The notes below the pieces were generated by a model. That model was not told the origin of the DNA. It made no database searches and was given only the letters and a program-made list of their open reading frames with translations. Position numbers and translations under genes: made by a program. Positions 38,153 to 46,452 of a stretch of DNA of 64,000 nt are shown piece after piece (the first letter of the stretch is position 1; every line of letters begins with the position of its first letter). Source of the DNA: Algibacter miyuki (GTDB lineage Bacteria > Bacteroidota > Bacteroidia > Flavobacteriales > Flavobacteriaceae); NCBI RefSeq assembly GCF_030409805.1, contig NZ_JAUFQP010000010.1, positions 501,001 to 565,000 on the forward strand, in the 5' to 3' direction.

Positions 38153-39514
38153 TTAGTTTCCGTTCTTAGTTACTTGTGTCCCCATATAATCTTGAACGGT
38201 TCTAAAACCTATATAACTTCTTGCAGAATCTGCATACTCGTAATCTCTTGAACTTACCTGTAAAAAGTAAGCAACATCTTTCCATGACCCACCACGAACA
38301 ATTTTACGTTTATTGTCTCTATCGTTTACACTTGGATTTATACTAGAAGTGTATTCGTATGATGAAGGATCGTATGATGCGTTCACCCATTCTGAAACAT
38401 TACCCGACATATTATATAAATTATAATCGTTTGGTTCGTATGATTTTGCTTCTACGGTATATAATGCTTGATCGGCAGCGTAATCCCCACGTACAGGTTT
38501 AAAGTTTGCCATAAAACAACCTCTATCACTTTTTGTGTAAGGCCCACCCCAAGGGTATGTTGCTGCTTGTAGACCACCACGTGCGGCATACTCCCATTCT
38601 GCTTCTGATGGTAACCTAAACGTATTTACCATAGCTGCACCTTTTCTTGATTTTTGGTACGAATTTTTATTTATGGTTCTCCACTCACAAAATGCTTTCG
38701 CTTGTTGCCAAGTAATACCTACTACAGGATAGTCTCCATAAGCATCATGCCAAAAATAATCGTTGTGCATTGGTTCGTTATACGAATACGCAAAATCTCT
38801 AATCCAAACCGTTGTATCTGGGTAAATTTTAATTTCTTCTTTTACAATCGCATCTTCACGCTTAATACCTCTATTTTTCGCAGCTTCTTGGATGTCCATA
38901 TAGCTGTATTGAAATTTAAATTTATTAACATCCCAAGTACGTTGCCCATTATAAGACGCTTCTAAAGGCAAATACATAGTATCCATAACCTCAGCATACC
39001 ACTCATCTGGATATTCAGCTGTATCAAAAATTAAATCAACATCTTTGTTCAACTTTCTACCTTCATAGCCTGTTGGGCCTAATCCTGTATAATTTTGAAA
39101 CATGTATTTTTCGTAAACAGACATATTTGCTGTATCTGCATCTTTAAATGCAAACTCACCAATACCTCCATCGTCAGGAATTTTCCCAATTTCATCCGCT
39201 AAAACAGCTAATTTCATTCTAACAATAGAATCTCTAACCCAATTTACAAACTGACGGTATTCGCTGTTTGTAATCTCGGTAGCATCCATATAAAATGATC
39301 TTACTGTAACCGTCTTTGCTGGAGCATCTTGCACACCCGCTAAATCATCATCAGCTTTACCCATGATAAATGCGCCACCAGGAATAAGCTCCATGCCATA
39401 AGGCTTTTCTGGATGCCATTTTTTCCCTTGTACACCGGTTAGTTCGCCTCTATCGTTAGAGCCGCAACTGGCTAGCATTGCTAATACTGTGGTTAATAAA
39501 ATAAACTTCTTCAT
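38153..39514 (-). CDS. gldK: Gliding motility / type IX secretion lipoprotein GldK (PorK)
   Basis: The start at 39514 (453 residues; MKKFILLTTVLAMLASCG) gives a standard lipoprotein signal; the ATG two codons upstream adds only MI. The body is a formylglycine-generating-enzyme (SUMF1) fold, with MELIPGGAFIMG, VVGITWQQAKAFCEWR, RLPSEAEWEYAARGG and a C-terminal GFR segment. In GldK this fold is structural rather than catalytic. It forms the outer-membrane-attached ring with GldN. It heads the gldKLMN operon and has a short direct repeat upstream. Confidence 0.96.
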   Translation of the reverse strand: MKKFILLTTVLAMLASCGSNDRGELTGVQGKKWHPEKPYGMELIPGGAFIMGKADDDLAGVQDAPAKTVTVRSFYMDATEITNSEYRQFVNWVRDSIVRMKLAVLADEIGKIPDDGGIGEFAFKDADTANMSVYEKYMFQNYTGLGPTGYEGRKLNKDVDLIFDTAEYPDEWYAEVMDTMYLPLEASYNGQRTWDVNKFKFQYSYMDIQEAAKNRGIKREDAIVKEEIKIYPDTTVWIRDFAYSYNEPMHNDYFWHDAYGDYPVVGITWQQAKAFCEWRTINKNSYQKSRKGAAMVNTFRLPSEAEWEYAARGGLQAATYPWGGPYTKSDRGCFMANFKPVRGDYAADQALYTVEAKSYEPNDYNLYNMSGNVSEWVNASYDPSSYEYTSSINPSVNDRDNKRKIVRGGSWKDVAYFLQVSSRDYEYADSARSYIGFRTVQDYMGTQVTKNGN

Positions 39515-39611
39515 AATCATAGAAAACTCGCGGTTAATTATTTAAGCTTCAACTTGAGAGCGTAAACTTATTTATATATTTTGTAATACACAACTTTTTA
39601 ATTAAAAAAAA

Positions 39612-39644
39612 TACATTTCATCGTAAAAAAATTACATTTCATCG
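39612..39644. repeat. Direct repeat (TACATTTCATCG, 21-base period) upstream of gldK
   Basis: Two exact copies of TACATTTCATCG lie 21 bases apart, each embedded in an A-rich run, about 100-130 bases upstream of the gldK start. Two helical turns between copies would put a bound regulator on the same DNA face. Confidence 0.5.
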
Positions 39645-39675
39645 ATTAAATGCGCATTTAAGCCATATTTCGTAT

Positions 39676-40842
39676 TTATAAGCTATTTTTCCTAATGGCT
39701 TTATACCAACGTTCTGGCACTTTATTATTACAGGCATCTTTATAATCTTGATGCATGCAAGGTAATAACGTGTGCCTCTTTAATTTATTATTGACTTCAG
39801 ATAAAAAAGGAATTTCAATCCACCATCGCCCGGTTTTAATACTCTTGTAAAAAACAAGTTCTTCCGAATCGACCAAGGTAATGAATTTTTGGTAAGTATT
39901 TTCTTCCGAGAAATCATCATCTTTAACCCTATAATTCACACCTTCTATAAAATACCACAACATTTGTGCAACCAACATGGAGGTAATTTCATCATCTTTG
40001 GAAGGCTTATACTCGTAAATACCAAATGATGTTACTTTATTGCTTATACCAGCATAACGAGCAATGGCACAAATTTCTTTTCCATCTAAACCGTTAGGTG
40101 ATACTTTTTGTTTTAAACTTACTTCGGAACTTTTTACTGAATTTAAATCGACACTTACAATATCAGCATCACGTAAAGCGGGCTCTACAATAGTAATATC
40201 GTGAGAGACTTGCCCTAAGCGATAGGATTCAAAATAAAGGCTATCCATTAAATCGATCTCTTCTTGTGCGTTAAAATAGGTTTGATAGCCTATAGTCGCG
40301 TAATTAAAGAGATTATATGGTTGATCTAAAATGATTTTCCCGACGAAACTATTATTTTTCAGTCCTTTTGCAGAATCGCCTAAATCGAATTTAGAATCGA
40401 CATTCACAATATTTACCATAGGCGCCAAATTATCATAGGCGCGATAAATGGGATAGGTCAAATCTTGCGATCCTCCTATAACCATGGGAATTATTTTGTT
40501 TTTGACTAAAGTGTTTATGGTTTCTTTTAAGGCGAAGTAAGTATCATCTACACTTTCTCCTTTTTCAATATCGCCTAAATCGGCAATACTCATGTGCCAA
40601 CTTCCGGGAAAAAGATTGTAAAAGGCATTACGGATTTCATCTAAACGAAATTCTTCACCGATATAATTGATGTCGTTTCTATTTTCTAAAACCCCAATAA
40701 TAGCCACGTGAACACCTTCTAGATCGGGCATGCCCTGCTGCGAAGAATGAATCTTTATTTTACGCCCTAAAGCCTGAGGTGAAAGTAATTCGTTGTGCGC
40801 TAACACAAAGTCCGAAACAGGAGACAGAAAATTAAAATCCAT
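39676..40842 (-). CDS. Arginase/formimidoylglutamase-fold protein with degraded metal site
   Basis: The 388-residue protein has the overall arginase-family layout, and homologues next to topA and gldK in Flavobacteriia are commonly called formimidoylglutamase. However, the three manganese-ligand motifs are altered. GGDHS reads GGSQD (123-127), DAHxD reads DSKFD (149-153) and SxDxDxxDP reads SVDLNSVKS (230-238). Loss of both ligand histidines and at least one aspartate makes hydrolase activity unlikely. A structural or regulatory role, perhaps linked to the conserved neighbourhood with type IX secretion genes, is inference. Confidence 0.82.
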   Translation of the reverse strand: MDFNFLSPVSDFVLAHNELLSPQALGRKIKIHSSQQGMPDLEGVHVAIIGVLENRNDINYIGEEFRLDEIRNAFYNLFPGSWHMSIADLGDIEKGESVDDTYFALKETINTLVKNKIIPMVIGGSQDLTYPIYRAYDNLAPMVNIVNVDSKFDLGDSAKGLKNNSFVGKIILDQPYNLFNYATIGYQTYFNAQEEIDLMDSLYFESYRLGQVSHDITIVEPALRDADIVSVDLNSVKSSEVSLKQKVSPNGLDGKEICAIARYAGISNKVTSFGIYEYKPSKDDEITSMLVAQMLWYFIEGVNYRVKDDDFSEENTYQKFITLVDSEELVFYKSIKTGRWWIEIPFLSEVNNKLKRHTLLPCMHQDYKDACNNKVPERWYKAIRKNSL

Positions 40843-40965
40843 TAAAATGTACTAAGTTATGTCGTTTTGCTTTTTACAAATATCAATAAAAAAAGAAAAC
40901 ATTTGCTATAAACATAAAACTTTATATCACAAATAAAACCCTTATTTTATGTTTTTATCGTAAAA

Positions 40966-43518
40966 TTATTTCTTTTTGGTTGCTGTTTTTTTTGTTGTAG
41001 CCTTTTTCGCTGTTGTTTTCTTAGCGGCCGCTTTTTTAGGTGCTGCCTTTTTCTTGGCTACTTTTTTCTTTGGCGTTTTAGCTTCAATTAGCTTAGCGGC
41101 CTCTTCCAAGGTCATTTCAGTAACGTCAACAGTTTTCGCTAATTCTACTTTAATTTTGCCTTTAATTACGTTATGTCTGCCCCAACGAGCCTTTTCTACG
41201 CGAATACCTTCGTCTTCCCAATTATGGATTACTTTATCAATTTCCTTTTGAATTTTAACTTCAATAAGCTCAACGATTTCCTCGTCTGATAAATTATCCC
41301 AATCGTACTTTTTATTCACATTAATAAACATGTTGTTCCATTTAATGTATGGACCAAAACGACCTTTTCCTTTTTGAACAGGTAAATCGTTATACATGTA
41401 AATTGGCGCATCGGCCTTTTGTTTTTCTTTTATTAAAACAATAGCATCATCTAGCTCTACACTTAATGGGTCGGTGCCTTTAGGAAGTGAAACATAAGCA
41501 TCTCCAAACTTAACGTAAGGTCCAAAACGTCCATTATTTACCACCACTTCTTCGTCTTCAAAATTCCCTAAATTCTTAGGAAGTTGAAACAAATCCATCG
41601 CTTCTTCGAAAGTAATAGAATTTAATTGTTGATCTGGACTTAAACTTGCAAACTGCGGTTTTTCTTCATCATCTACCGTTCCTATTTGAACCATTGGTCC
41701 AAACTTCCCTAAACGTACACTTACGCGCTTACCTGTTTTAGGATCTTCACCTAATATACGTTCGCCAGATTCTCTATCTGCATTTTCTTTTACATCTTCA
41801 ACAATGGGATGGAAATTATTATAAAACGATTTCATCATTTTTTTCCAATCCTCTTTCCCTTCTGCTATTTCATCAAAATCAGCTTCTACTTTTGCTGTAA
41901 AACTATAATCTAAAATAGATTCGAAATGATTCACCAAAAAGTCGGTTACAATCATTCCAATATCTGTTGGAACTAACTTCCCTTTATCTGACCCCACTTT
42001 CTCTGATAAAGTCACATCCTTTACATTACCATCTTGAAGTTTTAATTGCGAATAGCTTCGTTCTTCACCATCAACAGTACCTTTTTCAACGTAATTTCTA
42101 TTTTGAATGGTTGAAATGGTTGGCGCGTAAGTAGACGGACGACCGATACCTAACTCTTCCAACTTCTTAACTAAAGAAGCCTCTGTATATCTTGCTGGCG
42201 GACGTGTATAACGTTCGGTTGCTGTAATATAACTATTCAGTAGGGTTTCGTTTGTTTTCATTGCTGGAAGCATACCATCTTGCTCATCAACATCTTCATC
42301 ATCGGTACCTTCTAAATATACTTTTAAGAAACCATCAAACGTAATCACCTCTCCATTAGCACTAAAAGTTTCTTTATGTGTTGAAGCGCTAATTTTAACA
42401 TTGGTACGCTCCAATTCAGCCTCGCTCATTTGCGATGCAATAGAACGTTTCCAAATTAAATCGTACAAACGGGCTTGATCGTAATCGATATCTACCGAAT
42501 GCACAGCAAAATTGGTTGGACGGATGGCCTCGTGAGCTTCCTGCGCCCCTTTTGCTTTCCCTTTATAGTTACGTGGTTTACTGTATTTATTTCCGTAAGC
42601 GTCTTTAATTTCTGCTTCTGCACCTTTTCGTGCTTCGTCAGATAAATTAACACTATCCGTTCTCATATAGGTAATTAAACCGGCTTCGTATAGGCGTTGT
42701 GCCATTGTCATGGTTTTACTTACCGAGAAATATAATTTTCTAGATGCTTCTTGTTGCAGTGTGGATGTTGTAAATGGTGCTGCTGGTGATTTTTTAGCTG
42801 GTTTTTTCTGTAAATCGGCTACTTTAAAATCGGCTGAAGCATTTTTCTCTAAAAACTTCTGTGCTTCTGCTTTAGTTGAAAAGTTCTTCGGAAGTTTTGC
42901 TTTGAAAGATTGGCCATCTTCATTAGAGAATTCAGCATCAATTCTATACGATGCTACTGGAGCAAAGCCTTGAATATCGCGTTCTTTTTCAACAATTAGT
43001 CTAACCGATACCGATTGTACACGGCCGGCAGATAAACCACCTTTTACTTTTCTCCATAACACCGGAGAAAGCTCGTAACCAACAATTCTATCTAAAACAC
43101 GACGTGCTTGTTGTGCATCTACTAAATCGTAATCAATTCCACGAGGATTTTCAATTGCTTTTAAAATAGCAGCTTTTGTAATTTCGTGAAAAACAATACG
43201 TTTTGTTTTCTTTTTGTCTAGTTTTAATGTTTCGGCTAAGTGCCAAGCAATAGCCTCTCCCTCGCGATCCTCATCACTTGCTAGCCAAACCATTTCGGCT
43301 TTCTTTGCTAAGTCTTTCAGTTTTTTTACAACTGCTTTCTTATCTGATGATACTTCATACTTGGGATCAAAATCACCCTCAACATCAACCCCTAATTCTT
43401 TGGAAGGTAAATCGGATATATGCCCGAAACTAGATTCTACTTTAAAATCTTTTCCTAGAAATTTCTCGATGGTTTTCGCTTTCGCTGGTGACTCTACTAT
43501 TACTAAATTCTTCGCCAT
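40966..43518 (-). CDS. topA: DNA topoisomerase I
   Basis: The 850-residue type IA enzyme shows the TOPRIM start (MAKNLVIVESPAKAKTIEKFLG, with WLASDEDREGEAIAWHL), the active-site segment around ITYMRTDS, and RPSTYAP of the core domain. Zinc ribbons are replaced by repeated Topo_C modules (GRFGPYVKFG, GRFGPYIKWN). The last 40 or so residues are almost only Lys, Ala and Thr (histone-H1-like), likely binding DNA non-specifically. It relaxes negative supercoils. Length is normal for Bacteroidota. Confidence 0.97.
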   Translation of the reverse strand: MAKNLVIVESPAKAKTIEKFLGKDFKVESSFGHISDLPSKELGVDVEGDFDPKYEVSSDKKAVVKKLKDLAKKAEMVWLASDEDREGEAIAWHLAETLKLDKKKTKRIVFHEITKAAILKAIENPRGIDYDLVDAQQARRVLDRIVGYELSPVLWRKVKGGLSAGRVQSVSVRLIVEKERDIQGFAPVASYRIDAEFSNEDGQSFKAKLPKNFSTKAEAQKFLEKNASADFKVADLQKKPAKKSPAAPFTTSTLQQEASRKLYFSVSKTMTMAQRLYEAGLITYMRTDSVNLSDEARKGAEAEIKDAYGNKYSKPRNYKGKAKGAQEAHEAIRPTNFAVHSVDIDYDQARLYDLIWKRSIASQMSEAELERTNVKISASTHKETFSANGEVITFDGFLKVYLEGTDDEDVDEQDGMLPAMKTNETLLNSYITATERYTRPPARYTEASLVKKLEELGIGRPSTYAPTISTIQNRNYVEKGTVDGEERSYSQLKLQDGNVKDVTLSEKVGSDKGKLVPTDIGMIVTDFLVNHFESILDYSFTAKVEADFDEIAEGKEDWKKMMKSFYNNFHPIVEDVKENADRESGERILGEDPKTGKRVSVRLGKFGPMVQIGTVDDEEKPQFASLSPDQQLNSITFEEAMDLFQLPKNLGNFEDEEVVVNNGRFGPYVKFGDAYVSLPKGTDPLSVELDDAIVLIKEKQKADAPIYMYNDLPVQKGKGRFGPYIKWNNMFINVNKKYDWDNLSDEEIVELIEVKIQKEIDKVIHNWEDEGIRVEKARWGRHNVIKGKIKVELAKTVDVTEMTLEEAAKLIEAKTPKKKVAKKKAAPKKAAAKKTTAKKATTKKTATKKK

Positions 43519-43602
43519 AAATCATTTTTTACAGGTACAAATGTATATCAAAAAAAGTATATCTGCCTTATTTTTCGTAGTATCTGTATTTTTTTTAACA
43601 AC

Positions 43603-43637
43603 AAAACCCTGCTTTTTAGCCTAAAAAGCAGGGTTTT
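43603..43637 (-). terminator. Long terminator hairpin between the membrane-protein gene and topA
   Basis: Two 17-base arms (from AAAACCCTGC to its exact complement GCAGGGTTTT) meet around a single base. On the minus strand, following the gene that stops at 43729, the bases after the stem are U-rich (TTGTT), and on the plus strand they are also T-rich. It insulates topA from upstream transcription. Confidence 0.8.
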
Positions 43638-43728
43638 ATTTATTTTTTTATTCTTGATAGTCCTTATTATTAACCGAACTATTTTATTCTTGTTTCAAAA
43701 AAAGTTTCAAAATTAAATTTGTAACATT

Positions 43729-44514
43729 TTATTCAATAGACGTCCCTATTTCTTCAATAGCATCTGTTGTTTCATCAAAACCTACGACCTTTTTATAAAC
43801 CAAATATATAGGGTGTAATAAAAAGGCTTGTAAAAACAAAGACCCTAATCCGCAAGTAATCATAGATAGTACCATAATACATAAATAACTTACCAAAAAT
43901 AATGCAAGGGTAATCCCCCATTTTTTATTTCCTATTTTAAAACTTGCTTTTACAATTTCGCCAGTAGAAAACTCTGCATTATAAGCAAATATTAGCGTGA
44001 AAAAAGAAATAGGCACCATGGTATAAAGTAACGGAATGTAGCATAATAAGGCCGACGGAATCGCAATACCGATAGCAATAAGCATCAGTACAAATACTTT
44101 ACTTAAATATTTTCCTTTAATGAAGTGAAAAAAGTCTGAAGTCGTTACAGCTTCATCATGATCCATTCTTTTTATTATTCTAAAAAATGATGCTTGTAAT
44201 GCCATGCTTATTGTTCCTAAAACGCATATACCGATAATTACAAACAACACATAAAACACAGACATGCCGCCAATAAAAGTATTTAAAGCTTCTTGATCGT
44301 TGTAGCCACTTTCTTGTTGCGCCACCATTAAACCAATTAAAGGAACGTAAAGCACTAATATAAGTGGCAACATAATCACTAATGTGAAAATTTGAAGTAA
44401 AAAGCCTTGCACCCAGGTTTTCTTGTATAACTCAATGGCTTCGCCAAATATTGAGCCAAAATCGAGCTGCTTTGCATTGTTAATTTTTTCAATTATACTG
44501 GTAATGGTATTCAT
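43729..44514 (-). CDS. Multi-pass membrane protein of unknown function
   Basis: The 261-residue protein has an amphipathic N-terminal region (DFGSIFGEAIELYKKTWVQGF) and about six membrane segments: near 36-60, 88-110, 135-160, 162-180, 200-222 and 224-240. Some pairs form hairpins. It is the type often mis-named beta-carotene monooxygenase or left hypothetical in Bacteroidota; nothing supports the enzymatic name. Upstream lies a strong minus-strand terminator and a 25-codon ORF, suggesting attenuation; downstream lies a 17-bp terminator hairpin. Function unknown. Confidence 0.8.
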   Translation of the reverse strand: MNTITSIIEKINNAKQLDFGSIFGEAIELYKKTWVQGFLLQIFTLVIMLPLILVLYVPLIGLMVAQQESGYNDQEALNTFIGGMSVFYVLFVIIGICVLGTISMALQASFFRIIKRMDHDEAVTTSDFFHFIKGKYLSKVFVLMLIAIGIAIPSALLCYIPLLYTMVPISFFTLIFAYNAEFSTGEIVKASFKIGNKKWGITLALFLVSYLCIMVLSMITCGLGSLFLQAFLLHPIYLVYKKVVGFDETTDAIEEIGTSIE

Positions 44515-44569
44515 TATATAAGGTTTAATTACTGGTTAGGCAGCGAAGATAATCCTTTATGTTAAAATC

Positions 44570-44599
44570 AAAAAAAAATCCTACTCAAAGCAGGATTTT
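44570..44599 (-). terminator. Terminator upstream of the membrane-protein gene (attenuator or sRNA end)
   Basis: On the minus strand AAAATCCTGC and GTAGGATTTT pair over 10 positions including one G:U, around a TTTGA loop, followed by a run of nine T. On the plus strand that position is an A:C mismatch, so the structure is made for minus-strand RNA. It ends transcription about 55 bases before the ATG at 44514, although no annotated gene lies upstream on that strand. Confidence 0.7.
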
Positions 44600-44691
44600 A
44601 AATTTTTATTTAAACGATGTACTGCATTAACAAGCATATAGCGATAGTTAAATTTACATTATTTTGTAGATACTCGTATTGACATGAGGTA

Positions 44692-44769
44692 TTACCACCA
44701 ATCGTCAATAATGAATTCTGAAGCGGAATCACGTCTTTTGATTGAATAGCGACGATAAGACAAGCTCAT
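44692..44769 (-). CDS. 25-codon ORF, possible leader peptide
   Basis: ATG at 44769 to TAA at 44692 encodes a 25-residue peptide beginning MSLSYRRYSIKRRD and ending IIDDWW, with two Arg pairs, five Ser and a terminal Trp pair. It lies about 90 bases before the orphan terminator. Whether it is translated is unknown; the sequence reads more like protein than random AT-rich DNA. Apart from it, the terminator and the miaB promoter, the 485-base gap 44515-44999 shows no gene. Confidence 0.3.
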   Translation of the reverse strand: MSLSYRRYSIKRRDSASEFIIDDWW

Positions 44770-44932
44770 TTCATCTTTAAATTGCTTGTTTTATAAACCT
44801 TTTTTAAAATGATGATTTCACCTGTTAAAGAAGCTTCTCTTTCAAAATATGTTAAAGCGAACAAGCAGTCTCGATATTTAATATTTCATCAAATACTACA
44901 TTATAAAATACTCTTAAAATTAAACTGCCACT

Positions 44933-44964
44933 TTGTCACCAAACCTAAATTAATTGTATCTTTG
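44933..44964 (+). promoter_or_regulatory. Promoter of the miaB operon (TTG / TATCTTTG)
   Basis: TATCTTTG (44957-44964) fits the Bacteroidota TAnnTTTG element and a TTTG (44932-44935) lies 21 bases upstream, close to the usual -33 spacing. The implied start near 44970 leaves a leader of about 30 bases before miaB. Confidence 0.6.
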
Positions 44965-44999
44965 CATACTTATTGAATGATACGAGTTTCTAGCAAACT

Positions 45000-46448
45000 A
45001 TGGAAAAGATTATAGACGAAAAAAAACAAGGCCAAGCTTTAGATATAGAAAATAAAGCAGGCAATACACGCAAACTTTTTATTGAAAGCTACGGCTGCGC
45101 AATGAATTTTAGCGACAGTGAAATTGTGGCTTCTATCATGAAGACTCAAGGCTTTAATACCACACAAAAACTAGAAGAGGCCGATTTGGTTTTAGTTAAC
45201 ACTTGCTCTATTCGGGATAAGGCCGAACAAACGGTGCGGAAACGATTAGAAAAATATAACGCTGTAAAACGCGACATTAACCCAAAAATGAAAGTGGGTG
45301 TTTTAGGATGTATGGCCGAGCGATTAAAAACAAAATTTCTTGAAGAAGAAAAAATTGTTGATTTAGTGGTTGGCCCAGATGCATATAAAGATTTACCAAA
45401 CTTATTAGCCGAAGTTGACGAAGGTCGAGATGCCATAAATGTGATTCTTTCTAAAGAAGAAACCTATGGTGATATTTCGCCAGTACGTTTAAATTCTAAC
45501 GGTGTTACCGCTTTTGTTTCTATAACTCGAGGTTGCGATAATATGTGCACCTTTTGCGTGGTACCTTTTACACGAGGTCGCGAACGCAGTAGAGATCCTC
45601 AAAGTATTTTAGAAGAAATTACCGATCTTTGGAACCGTGGTTATAAAGAAATAACGCTTCTTGGGCAAAACGTAGACAGTTACCTTTGGTATGGTGGCGG
45701 ACTTAAAAAAGACTTCGAAAAAGCCAGCGACATTCAAAAAGCAACGGCCGTAAATTTTGCTAAATTATTAGATTTATGTGCTATAGCGAAACCTAAAATG
45801 CGTATTCGTTTTTCAACATCGAACCCACAAGATTTAACTTTAGATGTGGTTGAAACGATGGCGAAACATCAAAATATTTGTAACCATATTCATTTACCTG
45901 TTCAAAGTGGAAGCAATCGTATTTTAAAAGCGATGAACCGTTTACACACCCGTGAAGAATATTTCGAACTCATAGATAACATCCGAAGTATTATTCCAAA
46001 ATGTACCATAAGCCAGGATATGATTGTTGGTTTTCCGACAGAAACTGAGGAGGACTTTCAAGATACGGTATCATTAATGAAATATGTAAAATATAACTTT
46101 GGCTACATGTTTACCTACTCGGAACGCCCAGGAACAATGGCCGGACGTAATATGGAAGACGATGTGCCAGAACCTATAAAAAAGCGTCGTTTACAAGATA
46201 TTGTAGATTTACAACGCGAACACAGTGAATTTAGAACCAAGGAATTTTTAAATACCACGGTGGAAGTTTTAATCGAGAAAGAATCGAAAAAATCTACCGA
46301 ACAATGGTCTGGACGTACCTCACAAAACGTGGTTTGCGTATTCCCGAAAGGCGACTTTAAAATTGGTGATTTTGTAAACGTCCAAGTCAAAGACTGCACC
46401 AGCGCAACATTAATTGGAGAAGGCATCGCATTATCAATGAATAATTAA
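45000..46448 (+). CDS. miaB: tRNA-2-methylthio-N6-isopentenyladenosine synthase
   Basis: The 482-residue radical-SAM methylthiotransferase carries the N-terminal UPF0004 domain with auxiliary-cluster cysteines C33, C69 and C104. The radical-SAM motif C180-DNM-C184-TF-C187 and a C-terminal TRAM domain (about 405-478) complete the standard layout. It adds a methylthio group to i6A37 of tRNAs reading UNN codons. It starts the plus-strand block and is 4 bases from the next gene. Confidence 0.97.
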   Translation: MEKIIDEKKQGQALDIENKAGNTRKLFIESYGCAMNFSDSEIVASIMKTQGFNTTQKLEEADLVLVNTCSIRDKAEQTVRKRLEKYNAVKRDINPKMKVGVLGCMAERLKTKFLEEEKIVDLVVGPDAYKDLPNLLAEVDEGRDAINVILSKEETYGDISPVRLNSNGVTAFVSITRGCDNMCTFCVVPFTRGRERSRDPQSILEEITDLWNRGYKEITLLGQNVDSYLWYGGGLKKDFEKASDIQKATAVNFAKLLDLCAIAKPKMRIRFSTSNPQDLTLDVVETMAKHQNICNHIHLPVQSGSNRILKAMNRLHTREEYFELIDNIRSIIPKCTISQDMIVGFPTETEEDFQDTVSLMKYVKYNFGYMFTYSERPGTMAGRNMEDDVPEPIKKRRLQDIVDLQREHSEFRTKEFLNTTVEVLIEKESKKSTEQWSGRTSQNVVCVFPKGDFKIGDFVNVQVKDCTSATLIGEGIALSMNN

Positions 46449-46452
46449 AAAC

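Noticed and set aside
43729..44514. Beta-carotene monooxygenase
   Set aside because: That name is often propagated for such membrane proteins, but no His-iron motifs of carotenoid oxygenases are visible.
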